Below are positions 52,839 to 64,000 of a stretch of DNA of 64,000 nt, piece after piece. The position numbers and the translations under genes are program-made. The stretch is from Rhodoblastus sp963727035. GTDB lineage: Bacteria; Pseudomonadota; Alphaproteobacteria; Rhizobiales; Beijerinckiaceae. The DNA lies in NCBI GenBank assembly GCA_963727035.1, contig CAVSEY010000015.1, positions 58,558-122,557 on the forward strand. The letters run 5' to 3'. Within the stretch, counting starts at the first letter, position 1. Each line of letters opens with the position of its first letter. The notes under the pieces were generated by a model, which worked only from the letters and a program-made list of their open reading frames with translations, searched no databases and was not told the origin of the DNA.

Positions 52839-54726
52839 ATGAAATTTCCGCCGTCCTTCCTCGATGAGATCCGGGCGCGGCTTCCCATGTCGGAAGTCGC
52901 GGGTCAGGTCGTGCGTTTGAAAAAGGCGGGCCGCGAATGGAAGGGCCTGTCGCCCTTCAACGCCGAAAAGACGCCGTCCTTCCATGTCAACGACCAGAAA
53001 GGCGCCTTTTTCGATTTTTCCGCCGGGAAGAATGGCGACATTTTCAATTTCGTCATGGAGACGCAGGGCCTGAGCTTTCCCGAGGCGGTGGAAAAGCTCG
53101 CCGCCATGGCCGGCCTCGCCATGCCGGTCGAGACGCCCGAAGCGCAAGCGCAGGAAAGGCGCCGCGCCACCGCGCTCGAAGCCCTGGAAATGGCCGCCGA
53201 TTTTTTCGAGCGCCAGTTGCGCGCGCCCGCCGGCGCCCGGGCGCGCGCCTATCTGGCCGAGCGCGGCCTCGACGACAGCGCGCGGACAAAATTCCGTCTC
53301 GGCTTTTCGCCGGGCGAAAAATTCGCTTTGCGCGATTATCTCGCGGGCAAGGGCTGTTCCGCCGAAACCATGATCGAGGCGGGGCTTCTGACCCACGGGC
53401 CGGAAATCGCGGTCCCTTACGATTTCTTCCGCGACCGGCTGATGTTTCCGATCTGCGACCGCTCCGGACGGGTGATCGCCTTCGGCGGCCGGGCGCTGGC
53501 CAAGGACATCCAGCCGAAATACAAGAATTCCGCCGAGACCGAGCTGTTTCACAAGGGCGCCAATCTCTACAATCTCCACAACGCCCGCAAGGCGGCGCAT
53601 GAGCGCGGGACGGTGGTGGCGGTCGAGGGCTATGTGGACGTGATCTCGCTCGACGCCGCCGGCTTCCCCCATGCGGTCGCGGGGCTCGGCACGGCTTTGA
53701 CGCCGGGGCAATGCGAATTGCTGTGGAAAATGGCGGAGGAGCCGATCCTCTGTTTCGACGGCGACCGCGCCGGGCGCAAGGCGGCCTTTCGCGCGCTCGA
53801 AACCGCCCTGCCGCTGATCGCGCCGGGCCGTTCGCTGCGCTTCGCGCTTCTGCCCGAGGGCCAGGACCCGGACGATCTCGCTCGCGCCGGCGGGCGCGAG
53901 GCGGTCGAATCGGTGCTCGGCGCCGCCAAGCCGCTGGTGGAGATGCTGTTCCTGCGCGAGGTCGAGGCCCAGCCGCTCGACACGCCGGAGCGCCGCGCCG
54001 GACTGGAGCGCCGCCTGCGCGAGGCGGCGGCCCAGATCGCCGACGAAAGCCTGCGCCGCCATTATTTCGACGACCTGCGCGAACGGCTCAACCAATTGTT
54101 CGGCCGCGCGCGGCCGGCCGGCGGCTTTTCGCGCGGGGGGCGTTTCAATCGCGAGACGAACGCGCGGGCGCCGCTCGCGGCCAGTTCGGCCCTGCTGCGG
54201 ACCAGCCTGTTCTGCCGCGCCGCGCGAAGCGCCGGCGGCGCGCGAGAATCTGATCCTTGCCTTGCTGCTCAATCATCCGGGGCTGGTCGCGCGCCACGCC
54301 GAGGACATCGCGCGGCTTGAATTCGCCGGGGCGGCGGGCGCCCGGCTGCGCGACGCGCTTCTGGGCGTGTCCGAGCCGGACCACAGTCCTCATGAATTGC
54401 GCGACCTGCTTGTCGCGCGCGGATTCGGGGCCCAGATCGAGATTTTGGCGCGCGACGTCACAATTTCGACGTTATGGTGCGCGAGGCCCGACGCGCACGA
54501 GGACGACGCCGACTACAGCCTTCGACAGGCCCTGACCTTGCATCGCAAACAAGGCGAGCTACATAAGGAACTACGGCGCGCCGAAACAATTCTTGCCCGG
54601 GATCCTTCCGAAGCCAATAACGCAATCCTTGCCGACATCAGGGCCCAGTTGTCCGCGCTGGAAGGCGTCGAGGCGACGATCGAGGGCTTTGGACTTCGCT
54701 CCGGCCGGGAGGATAAAGCGGTCTGA
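52839..54726 (+). CDS. dnaG: DNA primase, frameshifted near 54240
   Basis: DnaG makes the RNA primers for DNA replication and is essential. ATG 52839 opens a typical start, KFPPSFLDEIRARLPMSEVA. In the zinc-finger region the usual Cys-His and Cys-Cys ligands are replaced (SPFNAEKTPSF and DFSAGKNGD), so no zinc can be bound by the classical CHC2 site. The TOPRIM core is intact: VVAVEGYVDVISL and CFDGDRAGRKAAFRAL. At about 54240 the frame breaks; the C-terminal helicase-binding part (RENLILALLLNHPGLVARHA onwards) is in the next frame and ends at 54726. A surplus G in GGCGGCGCGC would explain it. Loss of this part should be lethal or nearly so, hence a consensus error is likely. Confidence 0.93.
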
Positions 54727-54782
54727 CGCTTTTTTTGGCGCCGCGCAGGCGGGAATCGCCAGGGATTGACCATGGCCGGTGC

Positions 54783-54807
54783 GGAACGGCATGGTTAGGC
54801 GGGCGTT
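54783..54807 (+). promoter_or_regulatory. EcfG-type promoter match upstream of rpoD
   Basis: GGAAC at 54783-54787 is followed after 16 bases by CGTT at 54804-54807, a perfect match to the EcfG consensus with the same spacing as the site before nepR. It lies 79 bases before the rpoD start, in non-coding sequence. A TTGACC at 54766 could also be the -35 of a sigma-70 promoter, but I see no good -10. Confidence 0.6.
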
Positions 54808-54885
54808 AAAACTTTCCGCGCACCTTGCCCCGCGGCGGCTGATTCGCTACGGGCTACAAGCGCATATTTGCTTTTTGGAGTCGAC

Positions 54886-56895
<2,010 letters not shown>

Positions 56896-56903
56896 CGCAA
56901 ACC

Positions 56904-56925
56904 CCCCCGATCTTCGGGGGTTTTT
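56904..56925 (+). terminator. Rho-independent terminator of rpoD
   Basis: CCCCCGA (56904-56910) and TCGGGGG (56914-56920) form a 7-bp stem with a 3-base loop followed by five T residues, 9 bases after the rpoD stop. Confidence 0.9.
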
Positions 56926-57084
56926 CAATGGCTATCGACGCTTGGCCCGGCGCCAGTTTGGTTGTCAGTCGGCGAGCGCGCGCGGGCCGAAACCCGAAAA
57001 TGGGCATGGCGCAAGCGTTGGCGATCGAAATAGGATGGGATTGTCTCCCCCGCGTCGCCCGAACGCGGCTTTCTGCGGAACCCC

Positions 57085-59377
57085 ATGCCGTCGCTTTTCT
57101 TCGCGCTGCTGCTGCTCTTTCTTGGTCTCGTCCCGGCGCGCGCGCAGGACGCCGCGGCCTTCGTCGGCTCGGAAAGCTGCGCAGCCTGCCATAAATCCCA
57201 ATATGACGACTGGCGCCAATCCCACCACGCCGGCGCGATGCAGGTCGCCCAAGGCGCAAATGTGCTCGGCGATTTCAACGACGCCCATTTCCGCAAGGGC
57301 GACGTGGAAGCCACCTTTTTCCGTCGCGCCGGCAGCTATTTCGTTCGCGCCGACGGCCCGGACGGCAAGCTCGCCGATTTCGAGATCAAATTCACCTTCG
57401 GGCTTTATCCGCTCCAGCAATATCTGATCGAATTGCCGGGCGGGCGCCTGCAGGCCTTCGGGATCGCCTGGGATTCCCGGCCCAAAGACCAGGGCGGCCA
57501 GAAATGGTTCGATCTTTATCCCGGCCGCACGCTCGCGGCGGGCGATCCCCTGCACTGGACGGGTATCGATCAGAACTGGAATTACCAGTGCGCCTGGTGC
57601 CACTCGACCGACTTGAAGAAGAACTACGATCCGGCCAAGAACGCTTACGCCACGCATTGGAGCGAAATCAGCGTCGGCTGCGAGGCCTGCCACGGTCCGG
57701 CCTCGCGCCACATCGCCTGGGCGTAAAGGCGAGAAGGGCGTCAGCGCGGATGAGGCGAAGAGCAAGGGCTTTTCCCTGCGCTTCGACCAGCGCCGGGGCG
57801 TGAATTGGACGCCAAATCCGCAAGGAACCGCCGCCCGCGTGCGGCCGCCCGGCGCACCGACGGAAGAACTGGTCTGCGCCGGCTGCCATTCACGGCGCGG
57901 CCAGGTTTCCGACTCAGCCGGCGACGTCCTGCATTATTACGACGCCTTCCATCCCTCGACCCTCGCGCCGGGCCTTTTTTTCCCGGACGGCCAGCAGCGC
58001 GAGGAAGTCTATAATTTCGCCTCCTTCGGCCAGAGCCGGATGCACGCCGCCGGCGTCACCTGCTCGGACTGCCATAATCCCCATTCGGGAAAACTTCGCC
58101 TGCCCGGCAATGCGGTCTGCGGCCAGTGCCATGCCGCCGAAAGTTTTCGACACCGAGGCCCACAGCCGCCATCCGCACGGGCTCGCCCGGCGCGCAATGC
58201 GCCGCCTGCCACATGCCGACGACCGATTACATGGTCGTCCACGCGCGCCAGGATCATTCCATCCGCATTCCGCAGGCCCGATCGCACGTTGAGCATGGGA
58301 ACCCCCAACGCCTGCAACCAGTGCCACAAGGACAAGGATGCAGCCTGGGCCGTCGCGGCGCTCAAGCGCTGGGGCATGGGCGGCAGACCCGGCGCCCAGA
58401 CCTTTGCTGAAAGCTTCGCGCTCGCCGATCAGGATGGTCCGGGCGCGACCGACGCCCTGCTCGGCGTGGCGAAAGACGGCGGCCAGTCGGCGATCGCTCG
58501 CGCCAGCGCCCTTGTGCGCCTGAACGGCGAGGAATCGGCGGCGGTGATCGCCGCCGCCGTCGACCTGACCCGGGCCGACGACCCGATGATCCGCGCTGCC
58601 GCGGCCGAGGTTTTGGGGACCGCCGATCCGGCGGCCAAGGCGCAGGCCCTGGCGCCGCTGCTGCGCGATGCGACCCGGCTGGTCCGCATGCAGGCGGCGC
58701 GAAGCCTCGCCGGCGCGGGCGAGGCGGCGCTCCGGCCGTCCGATCTCGGCGCTTTCGAAAAGGCGCTCGACGAATATGTCGCGGGCCAGATGTTCACGGC
58801 GGAACGGCCGGAATCGCGCGCCAATCTCGGCGCGCTCTTTTTCGCGCGCGGACGCACGGACCGGGCGCAGGCTGAATTCGCCAAGGCGCTCGAACTCGAC
58901 CCGACTTTTGCGCCGGCCGCGATCCAGCTGGCCGAAATCGCGCGCCGGCGCGGCGATGAAAAGGCGGCGGAAGCGATATTGGCGAAAGCCTTCGCCGACA
59001 ATCCAGGCTCCGGCGCGCTGGCCCACGCCTGGGGTCTCAGCCTGATCCGCCAGAAGCGCATGGAGGAGGGCGTCGGCAAGCTGGCGCTGGCGGCGAAACT
59101 CGCGCCGGAAGAACCGAATTACGCCTATGTCTACGCTGTCGCGCTGCATGACACGGGGGCGCCGGCCAAGGCCGTCGACGTCCTGCGCGGCGCCCTCAAG
59201 CTGCGCCCGAACAACCGCGAAATCCTTTCGGCGCTCGCATCATACGAGGCGGAGGCGGGCGATTACCCCGCCGCGCTTGGCCATGTGCAGGGGCTCGAAA
59301 AGCTCGAACCCGACGATCCGCAATGGAGCCAATATGCGGCGGCCCTGCGGGCGAAACTGGTCCGGCCCGACCAATAG
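57085..59377 (+). pseudogene. Octahaem cytochrome c with TPR domain, broken by four frame changes
   Basis: ATG 57085 opens a signal peptide (cleaved after ARA). Eight haem motifs can be read if the frame is corrected: CAACH, CAWCH, CEACH, CAGCH, CSDCH, CGQCH, CAACH and CNQCH. The C-terminal 300 residues are HEAT-like and TPR repeats. As given, the first frame stops at TAA 57724. The sequence continues in the next frame from about 57725 (KGEKGVSADEAKSK) and switches again near 58133, 58181 and 58274, each time by an apparent +1. Homology continues without gaps across all four. Such proteins are periplasmic electron carriers or small-molecule reductases; the substrate is unknown. Real decay cannot be excluded, but the pattern matches the other +1 events in the window. 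Confidence 0.8.
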
Positions 59378-59566
59378 AATTCGATCTTCTGGAAGAAGTT
59401 GGTCGCTGTGGATCGGGAGGACATGGAAACTTCGTCGTCGGCCTGGTCCGTTGGAGCGCCGTGATCTTTTGTCGGGTCTGGGTTTCGGCGACGCTTACCT
59501 TCGTCGCCGGCGCTTGCTATACAAATTTCAACGGATCGGGCCCTCCCGTCGCCGCGTCGGAGTTTT

Positions 59567-60970
59567 ATGACAAGGCTTGTCCTGCTCTTGCTGCTCGGCG
59601 CGGCCTGCATTCTGTCGCCCCCTGGCGCGCGAGCGGCGGACGCCTCGGCGTTTTGCGCCGCCAACCCGACCGATTATTTTCTTGCCGAGGATCAGGACTG
59701 TTCCCTGACGTGGAAGGGCGTCACCCTTTATGGCGCCGTTGACGCTGGCGCCGGCTATCAGACGCATGGCGTTCCCTTCAATCGCTACTATCCGAATGGC
59801 GTCGAGGAATTGATCTCCAGGAACAGCAACAAGGCGCTGTTTGTCCCGCTTCCCAATGGCCTGGGCCAGTCCAATGTCGGGATCAAGGGCGATGAACCCT
59901 TGAACGGCGACCTTGCGTTCATCTTCAATTTGCAGACCGGCTTCGATCCCTATTCGATGCAACTGGCCAACGGCCCAAAATCCCTTGTCCAGAACAATGC
60001 CAATGTGCTCTCGGTCCAGAACGCCAACGGCAATTCGAGCCTGGCGGGGCAGGTTTTGAACACGGTCGCCTATGCGGGCGTCAGCCATCCCCTGTTCGGC
60101 GCCTTGACCGCGGGGCGCCAGGATTCGCTGATCCTCGACAGCCTCGCGGCCTATGATCCAATGCAGGCGGCGCCGGCTTTTTCGGTGATCGGCGCGTCCA
60201 ACACGGCGGCTGGAGTTGGCGACACCGAGGACGCGCGCTACGCCACCTCGCTGCAATACCGCGTCAATGTCGGAAACCTGCGTTTCGCGACTCTTTACCA
60301 GATCGGCGGCTATGATTGGGGCAATGGCGCGAACGGCGCGATCGAGGCGCTGATCGGCGCCGATATCGGCAATCTTTCGGTCGAGGCCGTTGGCAATCGC
60401 GTGAAAGACGCCGTGTCGCTATCAAATTACGCGACGTGGCCGCTGCCCTCTGGCGTGACGATCGACAACCTGAAAGCCACGCTCTCCGACAATACGAGCG
60501 GCATGCTGATGGCGAAATATACTTTTTCCAGGTTCAAGTTTTACGCAGGATTCGAATATATCCAGTTCCAGAATCCGTCCGACGCCTATCCCTACGGCTT
60601 CACGACGCTTGGCGGCTATACGGTCCTGCCGGGAGCCGCGAATACGAACGCCTATAATATCAACAGGATTTTGAGGGTGTTCTGGACCGGCGTAAAATAT
60701 GCGTTAAGAGACGATCTCGATATCGCCGGGGCAATCTATCATTACTATCAAAACGACTATAACAGCCAGTCATGCACAAACGCCAATCTGTCGGCGTCGA
60801 GTTGCAAGGGCTCGCTCGACGCCGCGTCCTTCATGGTCGATTACCATATTTCTCGGCGGCTCGACCTTTATGGCGGCTTGATGTGGTCGCAAGTGGCGGG
60901 GGGCCTCGCCAGCGGCTATCTTTATCACCAGAATTACGGCCCCGCGGTCGGCTTGCGCGCCGAATTTTAG
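59567..60970 (+). CDS. Outer-membrane porin (general porin family)
   Basis: The 467-residue product has a signal peptide (cleavage after ARAAD) and a beta-barrel of alternating strands, starting with VTLYGAVDAGAGYQTHG and SNVGIKGDEPLNGDLAFIF. It ends in VGLRAEF, with the terminal Phe required for barrel insertion. The arrangement is that of the 16-stranded general porin family. GGAG precedes ATG 59567 by five bases. Its link to the cytochrome gene upstream is adjacency only; about 190 bases separate them. Confidence 0.85.
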   Translation: MTRLVLLLLLGAACILSPPGARAADASAFCAANPTDYFLAEDQDCSLTWKGVTLYGAVDAGAGYQTHGVPFNRYYPNGVEELISRNSNKALFVPLPNGLGQSNVGIKGDEPLNGDLAFIFNLQTGFDPYSMQLANGPKSLVQNNANVLSVQNANGNSSLAGQVLNTVAYAGVSHPLFGALTAGRQDSLILDSLAAYDPMQAAPAFSVIGASNTAAGVGDTEDARYATSLQYRVNVGNLRFATLYQIGGYDWGNGANGAIEALIGADIGNLSVEAVGNRVKDAVSLSNYATWPLPSGVTIDNLKATLSDNTSGMLMAKYTFSRFKFYAGFEYIQFQNPSDAYPYGFTTLGGYTVLPGAANTNAYNINRILRVFWTGVKYALRDDLDIAGAIYHYYQNDYNSQSCTNANLSASSCKGSLDAASFMVDYHISRRLDLYGGLMWSQVAGGLASGYLYHQNYGPAVGLRAEF

Positions 60971-61109
60971 GGCGATGCGCCCGGCCGGCGTTCGAAAATC
61001 ACTCCAGGCCCGATTCCCAACGCCGCCGGGAACGAATGAAAGCTGGCCCCGCAAGCCGATCAGGGCGCCTCCTTGCGATGCAAACATCACGTCCGCCGAA
61101 TGGCGCGGA

Positions 61110-61941
61110 TCAGAACAGGTAGCTGACCGTCAGTTGCGGCCCGAGCATGGTTTGCTGGAAGCGGAAGCTGCCGTCGCGCTTGACCGACTCGGTATAGTCG
61201 ACATAGAGCGCGCGGAAGCCCACGGTCGAGGAAATCGACGACGTCCAGTTGTAGCCGACCGCGCCGAAAGTCTGCCAGGTCGCGCTGTTGGCGACGCCGC
61301 CGATGTCGGCCTCGCCGGTGAGGAACCATTTGTCGTTGATCGTGTAATGCGCGGTCATGCCGATGATCGGATCGGCCCAGGCCTTGGTCTGCGATCCCGA
61401 AACGCCGACGCCGGGAATGGCGGTGTCCAGGCCGAGCGTGGTCGTCATATCGACGATCCGGGCGCCCGCAATGCCATAGACGCTCAGATTGGACGCCTGA
61501 ACCGGCAGACGCACGCCGGCGAATCCGGTCAGGAAGGTTTGGCTCAGGCGCAGATTGGCGCCGAGGCCGCCATAGGGGCCGAAAATTGTGTTGGCGGCCC
61601 GGATATGCGCGCCTGCCGACACTGCCGACCAGTAGAGGTCCAGGCCGAAGATGAAATTCTCGTTCTTCGCGGTGAGGGTCAGCGGAGCTACGCCATTGAG
61701 ATGGCGCAGCAGGGTGAAGAAGCCGACATCGCTGGACACGGTCGGCAGTTGACGCACGCCGATATTGGAAATCAGGCTCGGCGCCCAGCCGTCGAGCGTC
61801 GCCTCGAAAACCCAGCCGCTGGCGATCGGGGCCGGAGCGGGCGGCGTCCTTGAGGCTGGGGAGATCGGCCGCCAGGACGGTCGATGTGGACAACATCCCC
61901 AGGGACAGGATCGCGGCGCCGCCGAGCATGAGTTTTCGCAA
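61110..61941 (-). CDS. Outer-membrane beta-barrel protein, frameshifted near 61840
   Basis: The signal peptide (RKLMLGGAAILSLGMLSTS, cleaved after VLAA) is in one frame, and the barrel (IASGWVFEATLDGWAPSLIS to LTVSYLF) in the next. One surplus base in the G run at 61839-61841 joins them. The TTG at 61941 is the better start because GGGAG lies 8 bases upstream on the minus strand; ATG 61929 is the alternative. The mature part is about 250 residues of beta strands ending in Phe. A barrel of this size would be an OmpW/MetA-pathway-like protein; I cannot name the family. It is convergent with the porin gene. Confidence 0.78.
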
Positions 61942-62108
61942 GAAAAAATCTCCCAAATCGCGGCCCAAAAAACGATCGGACCAATAGTCGCAGAATTCAC
62001 GCGCCGACAAAACGCGACAGGCGACGGCCAAATCCCAATTCCAAAGCCCGTTGTAAATTTACGACAACCGGAAAGCGGTCGCTTTGGCCGCTTTCCCGGC
62101 CATCGGGA

Positions 62109-63535
62109 TCAACTCGCCTTCCTGATCGCCGGCGGCTTCCATTCGCCCTTGCCGGGCGGAAGGATCGAGGGCTGCCGGGCCTTGGGCCAGTATAGCCGCA
62201 TCACCGGGTAGATCGGACCCTCGGGGGCGGGGAGCCAATTCGATTCCCGGTCGGGGCCGGGCGACTTGTTCTGGATGTAGATCGTCAGCGATCCGTCGGC
62301 GTTGCGCTTCATGTGCGGCAGCATCGGCGAATTGACCAGATAGCGGTCGATCGGATTCTTGATCAGAAGCTGGGTCTTGCCGTCATACATGGTCACCGAC
62401 CAGAAGGCGTTGACCGGCGGCAGGCTGTCGGCGGCGAAGGTCAGTTGGTAATCGTGCCTGGAGCCGTCGAGCGTCTCGCCGTCGGCGTCCTTGCGCGCCA
62501 TCGGATAGGTCGCTTCCTTGGCGTCGTTGGCGTAGATTCCGGCGCGGGCGACAGCGGCGCGGAACAGCCAGTCGCCGTTGAACGCGGCGCTGTCGCCACC
62601 GGCGGAACTGACCCGCCAGTTATTGACATTCGTCCCCGCCTGGGCGACCGCCTCGTCGACCTTGCGGTCGCCTGCCTTCATGCCGAGCGCGATTTCGAGC
62701 TTCTGCGCGATCGGCAGATCCTTGAAATTGAATTTCCTGCCCGGTCCGACGCCGATCTGCGCGAGTTTGGCGCGGATATCGGCCTCGTTCGGCGCCGGCG
62801 GGATGAGTTGCAGCATGAAATCGAGGTATTCGAAGAAATTCTTTTTCGCCAGCTCCTTGTCGATCTTCGGGAAGGCGATCGCGGGCGCGGTCGGGGCGCC
62901 GGAAGTTTCAGATGAGCCGAGAGCGGCTGGACCTTGTAGCCCTCCTGCGCCTTGACGACATTGGGCATGTCTTCCGGGTTGAAGAGCTGGGTGCGGTAGA
63001 TCGCGATGGAGAACTGTGAGCCGGACCGAAAAATCTTCTTGATTCCGGCAGGGGTTTCGCCGTTCCAGTCCGGTCCGGCGACCAGAAAGTCGCCGGTATC
63101 GCCGCCAGTCGTCCGCGAGCCGATATAGCCGTAATTGTAAGTGCTGGCGTCGATGAGCTGCACCGAATAATAGCGCTTCGGGTCTATGGCGGGGACAGAA
63201 AGCACGAGCGGTTCGGCGCGCAGGTCCATCGTCACAATGGAATAGGGCGTGTCGCTGTTCGGCGTGATGACGGCGGTGTCTTGGTAGGTGAACACGCGAT
63301 GGTCGCTGGCGAGGACATTGAAAGGCGCGCGGAACTGCCCGGAGTTGCGGTTGATCGCGAAATCGTGCATCACGGCGTAATTCATCACGATCGGCAGGCC
63401 GAAGATGAAGCCGGCCTCGGCGATGTCCCTGGCCGCGAAAAAGCCCGGGCGGGAGTCTTCGGCCCGCGCCACGCCGATCGGCGCCGCGAGAATGGAGCCG
63501 GCGGCCGATTTCAACAGGTCACGTTTGCTCAGCAT
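62109..63535 (-). CDS. DUF1254/DUF1214 exported protein, frameshifted near 62905
   Basis: The protein begins at ATG 63535 with MLSKRDLLKSAAGSILAAP, an export signal. The DUF1254 part follows (FIFGLPIVMNYAVMHDFAIN, TPNSDTPYSIVTMDLRAEP). After LSAHLKLPAP the frame breaks near 62905 and the sequence goes on in another frame (TAPAIAFPKIDKELAKKNFF), with the DUF1214 part (NAFWSVTMYDGKTQLLIKNP). This break needs one missing or two surplus bases, unlike the +1 events elsewhere. The function of the family is unknown. Confidence 0.85.
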
Positions 63536-63783
63536 CACAATCGCGCTCCGCTTGGGGCGGCGCATCCCGGCTTCACGCCGGGACGCGCCTTCGAGGGTTT
63601 CCTTCGCCGTCGTCGGGCTTGCGAGAGACGGTTTGACGCAGCCCCTCCGACGGGGGCGAAGGAACTGGGCATAGCCGGGCTTTGCAGCCAGCCCGGCAAA
63701 AGCGCTTCCTTGCCGTGCTTCGAAAGCCAGGGCGGGGGGCCGCTTCAGTCAGGCTTTGATTCGCGCGCCCCCGGATGGCCCCC
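63536..63783. other. Intergenic region with a GC-rich hairpin
   Basis: No gene is supported in these 248 bases. GCCGGGCT near 63674 and AGCCCGGC near 63690 can pair in a hairpin. The promoter of the DUF1254 gene is presumably here, but I cannot identify it. Confidence 0.4.
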
Positions 63784-63966
63784 TCAGCGGCGATAGACGC
63801 GCCGCGCGGTGCGCCGCGTCGAGCGGTGCGCGACGCCGGCGCGGGTCACTGTCTTGGTCGGCTGGACGCCAACGACGGCGTCTTGAGTCGACATGGAAAC
63901 CGGCATCGCCGCGACGGGTTCAGCCAGAAGCGCGATTGCGCCGAGAGCGAACAGAAGTTTCTTCAT
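63784..63966 (-). CDS. Small basic exported protein of unknown function
   Basis: The 60-residue product has a signal peptide (KKLLFALGAIALLAEPVAAM) and a mature part of about 40 residues that is very basic at its end (RSTRRTARRVYRR). It has no known domain. AAGGAGGT, a perfect Shine-Dalgarno match, lies shortly before the start on the minus strand, which supports real translation. It is at the window edge, so its operon partners cannot be seen. Confidence 0.7.
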   Translation of the reverse strand: MKKLLFALGAIALLAEPVAAMPVSMSTQDAVVGVQPTKTVTRAGVAHRSTRRTARRVYRR

Positions 63967-64000
63967 GCCTACCTCCTTATCAGGCCGCGGGCTTGCGGCT

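Overview
The window is a piece of a GC-rich alphaproteobacterial chromosome. The PhyR/NepR/EcfG general stress locus, a DUF1134 (EipA-type) envelope protein, a tad/cpa pilus cluster, a FixK-controlled cbb3 oxidase operon and a DnaG with degenerate zinc ligands together point to the order Hyphomicrobiales. A Beijerinckiaceae/Methylocystaceae-like source is my best guess, but genus is not decidable from the sequence. Most of the window is chromosomal housekeeping and envelope biology. I see no phage, plasmid, CRISPR or defence island, and no tRNA or rRNA gene.

Layout: 1-6065 is the distal part of a tad pilus operon (cpaC, truncated by the window edge, then cpaD, cpaE, cpaF, tadB, tadC). 6437-9265 is an EmrA/EmrB-type efflux pair. 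9312-14078 carries a coiled-coil membrane protein, an EipA-like protein and cysQ on the minus strand, then xseB, a pirin and ispE on the plus strand. 14154-18001 has a cysteine-less DsrC/TusE-family protein, a cation diffusion facilitator, a glyoxalase/aldolase pair and a hypothetical gene with a strong terminator. 18365-29596 has dedA, then the cytochrome cbb3 operon ccoNOQP-ccoGHIS behind a perfect FNR/FixK box, followed without a gap by an MFS protein with the CcoA copper-importer motifs, and thiD. A 272-bp palindromic repeat element follows. 29898-33316 encodes an NlpC/P60 protein, an M17 aminopeptidase and a TadD-like lipoprotein. 33374-35138 is phyR divergent from nepR-ecfG, with an EcfG-type promoter. 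35220-47085 runs alpha-2-macroglobulin, pbpC, an inositol-monophosphatase-like gene, a MotA/MotB-like pair and a GNAT/haem-oxygenase-like reading frame. 47090-56895 holds an ABC exporter, rpmE, a retropepsin-like protease, a YqeY protein, carA, panB, dnaG and rpoD; rpoD is preceded by a second EcfG-type promoter match. 57085-63966 is a multihaem cytochrome/TPR gene, a porin, an outer-membrane barrel, a DUF1254 protein and a small basic exported protein.

The most important quality observation is a set of frameshifts: cpaF, emrA, ccoG, the macroglobulin, pbpC, dnaG, the multihaem cytochrome (four times) and the outer-membrane barrel are each broken by an apparent +1 base, and the DUF1254 gene by an apparent -1. 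The carA tail, the ccoI-ccoS fusion and the GNAT fusion can all be explained by the same kind of event. Because the essential primase gene is among them, consensus indel errors are the most economical explanation, and the gene fusions here should be read with that in mind.

The points of most biological interest are the CcoA-type transporter built into the cbb3 operon, the putative stress promoter in front of rpoD, the cysteine-free DsrC homologue, the haem-oxygenase-like diiron protein beside a GNAT, and the palindromic repeat element.
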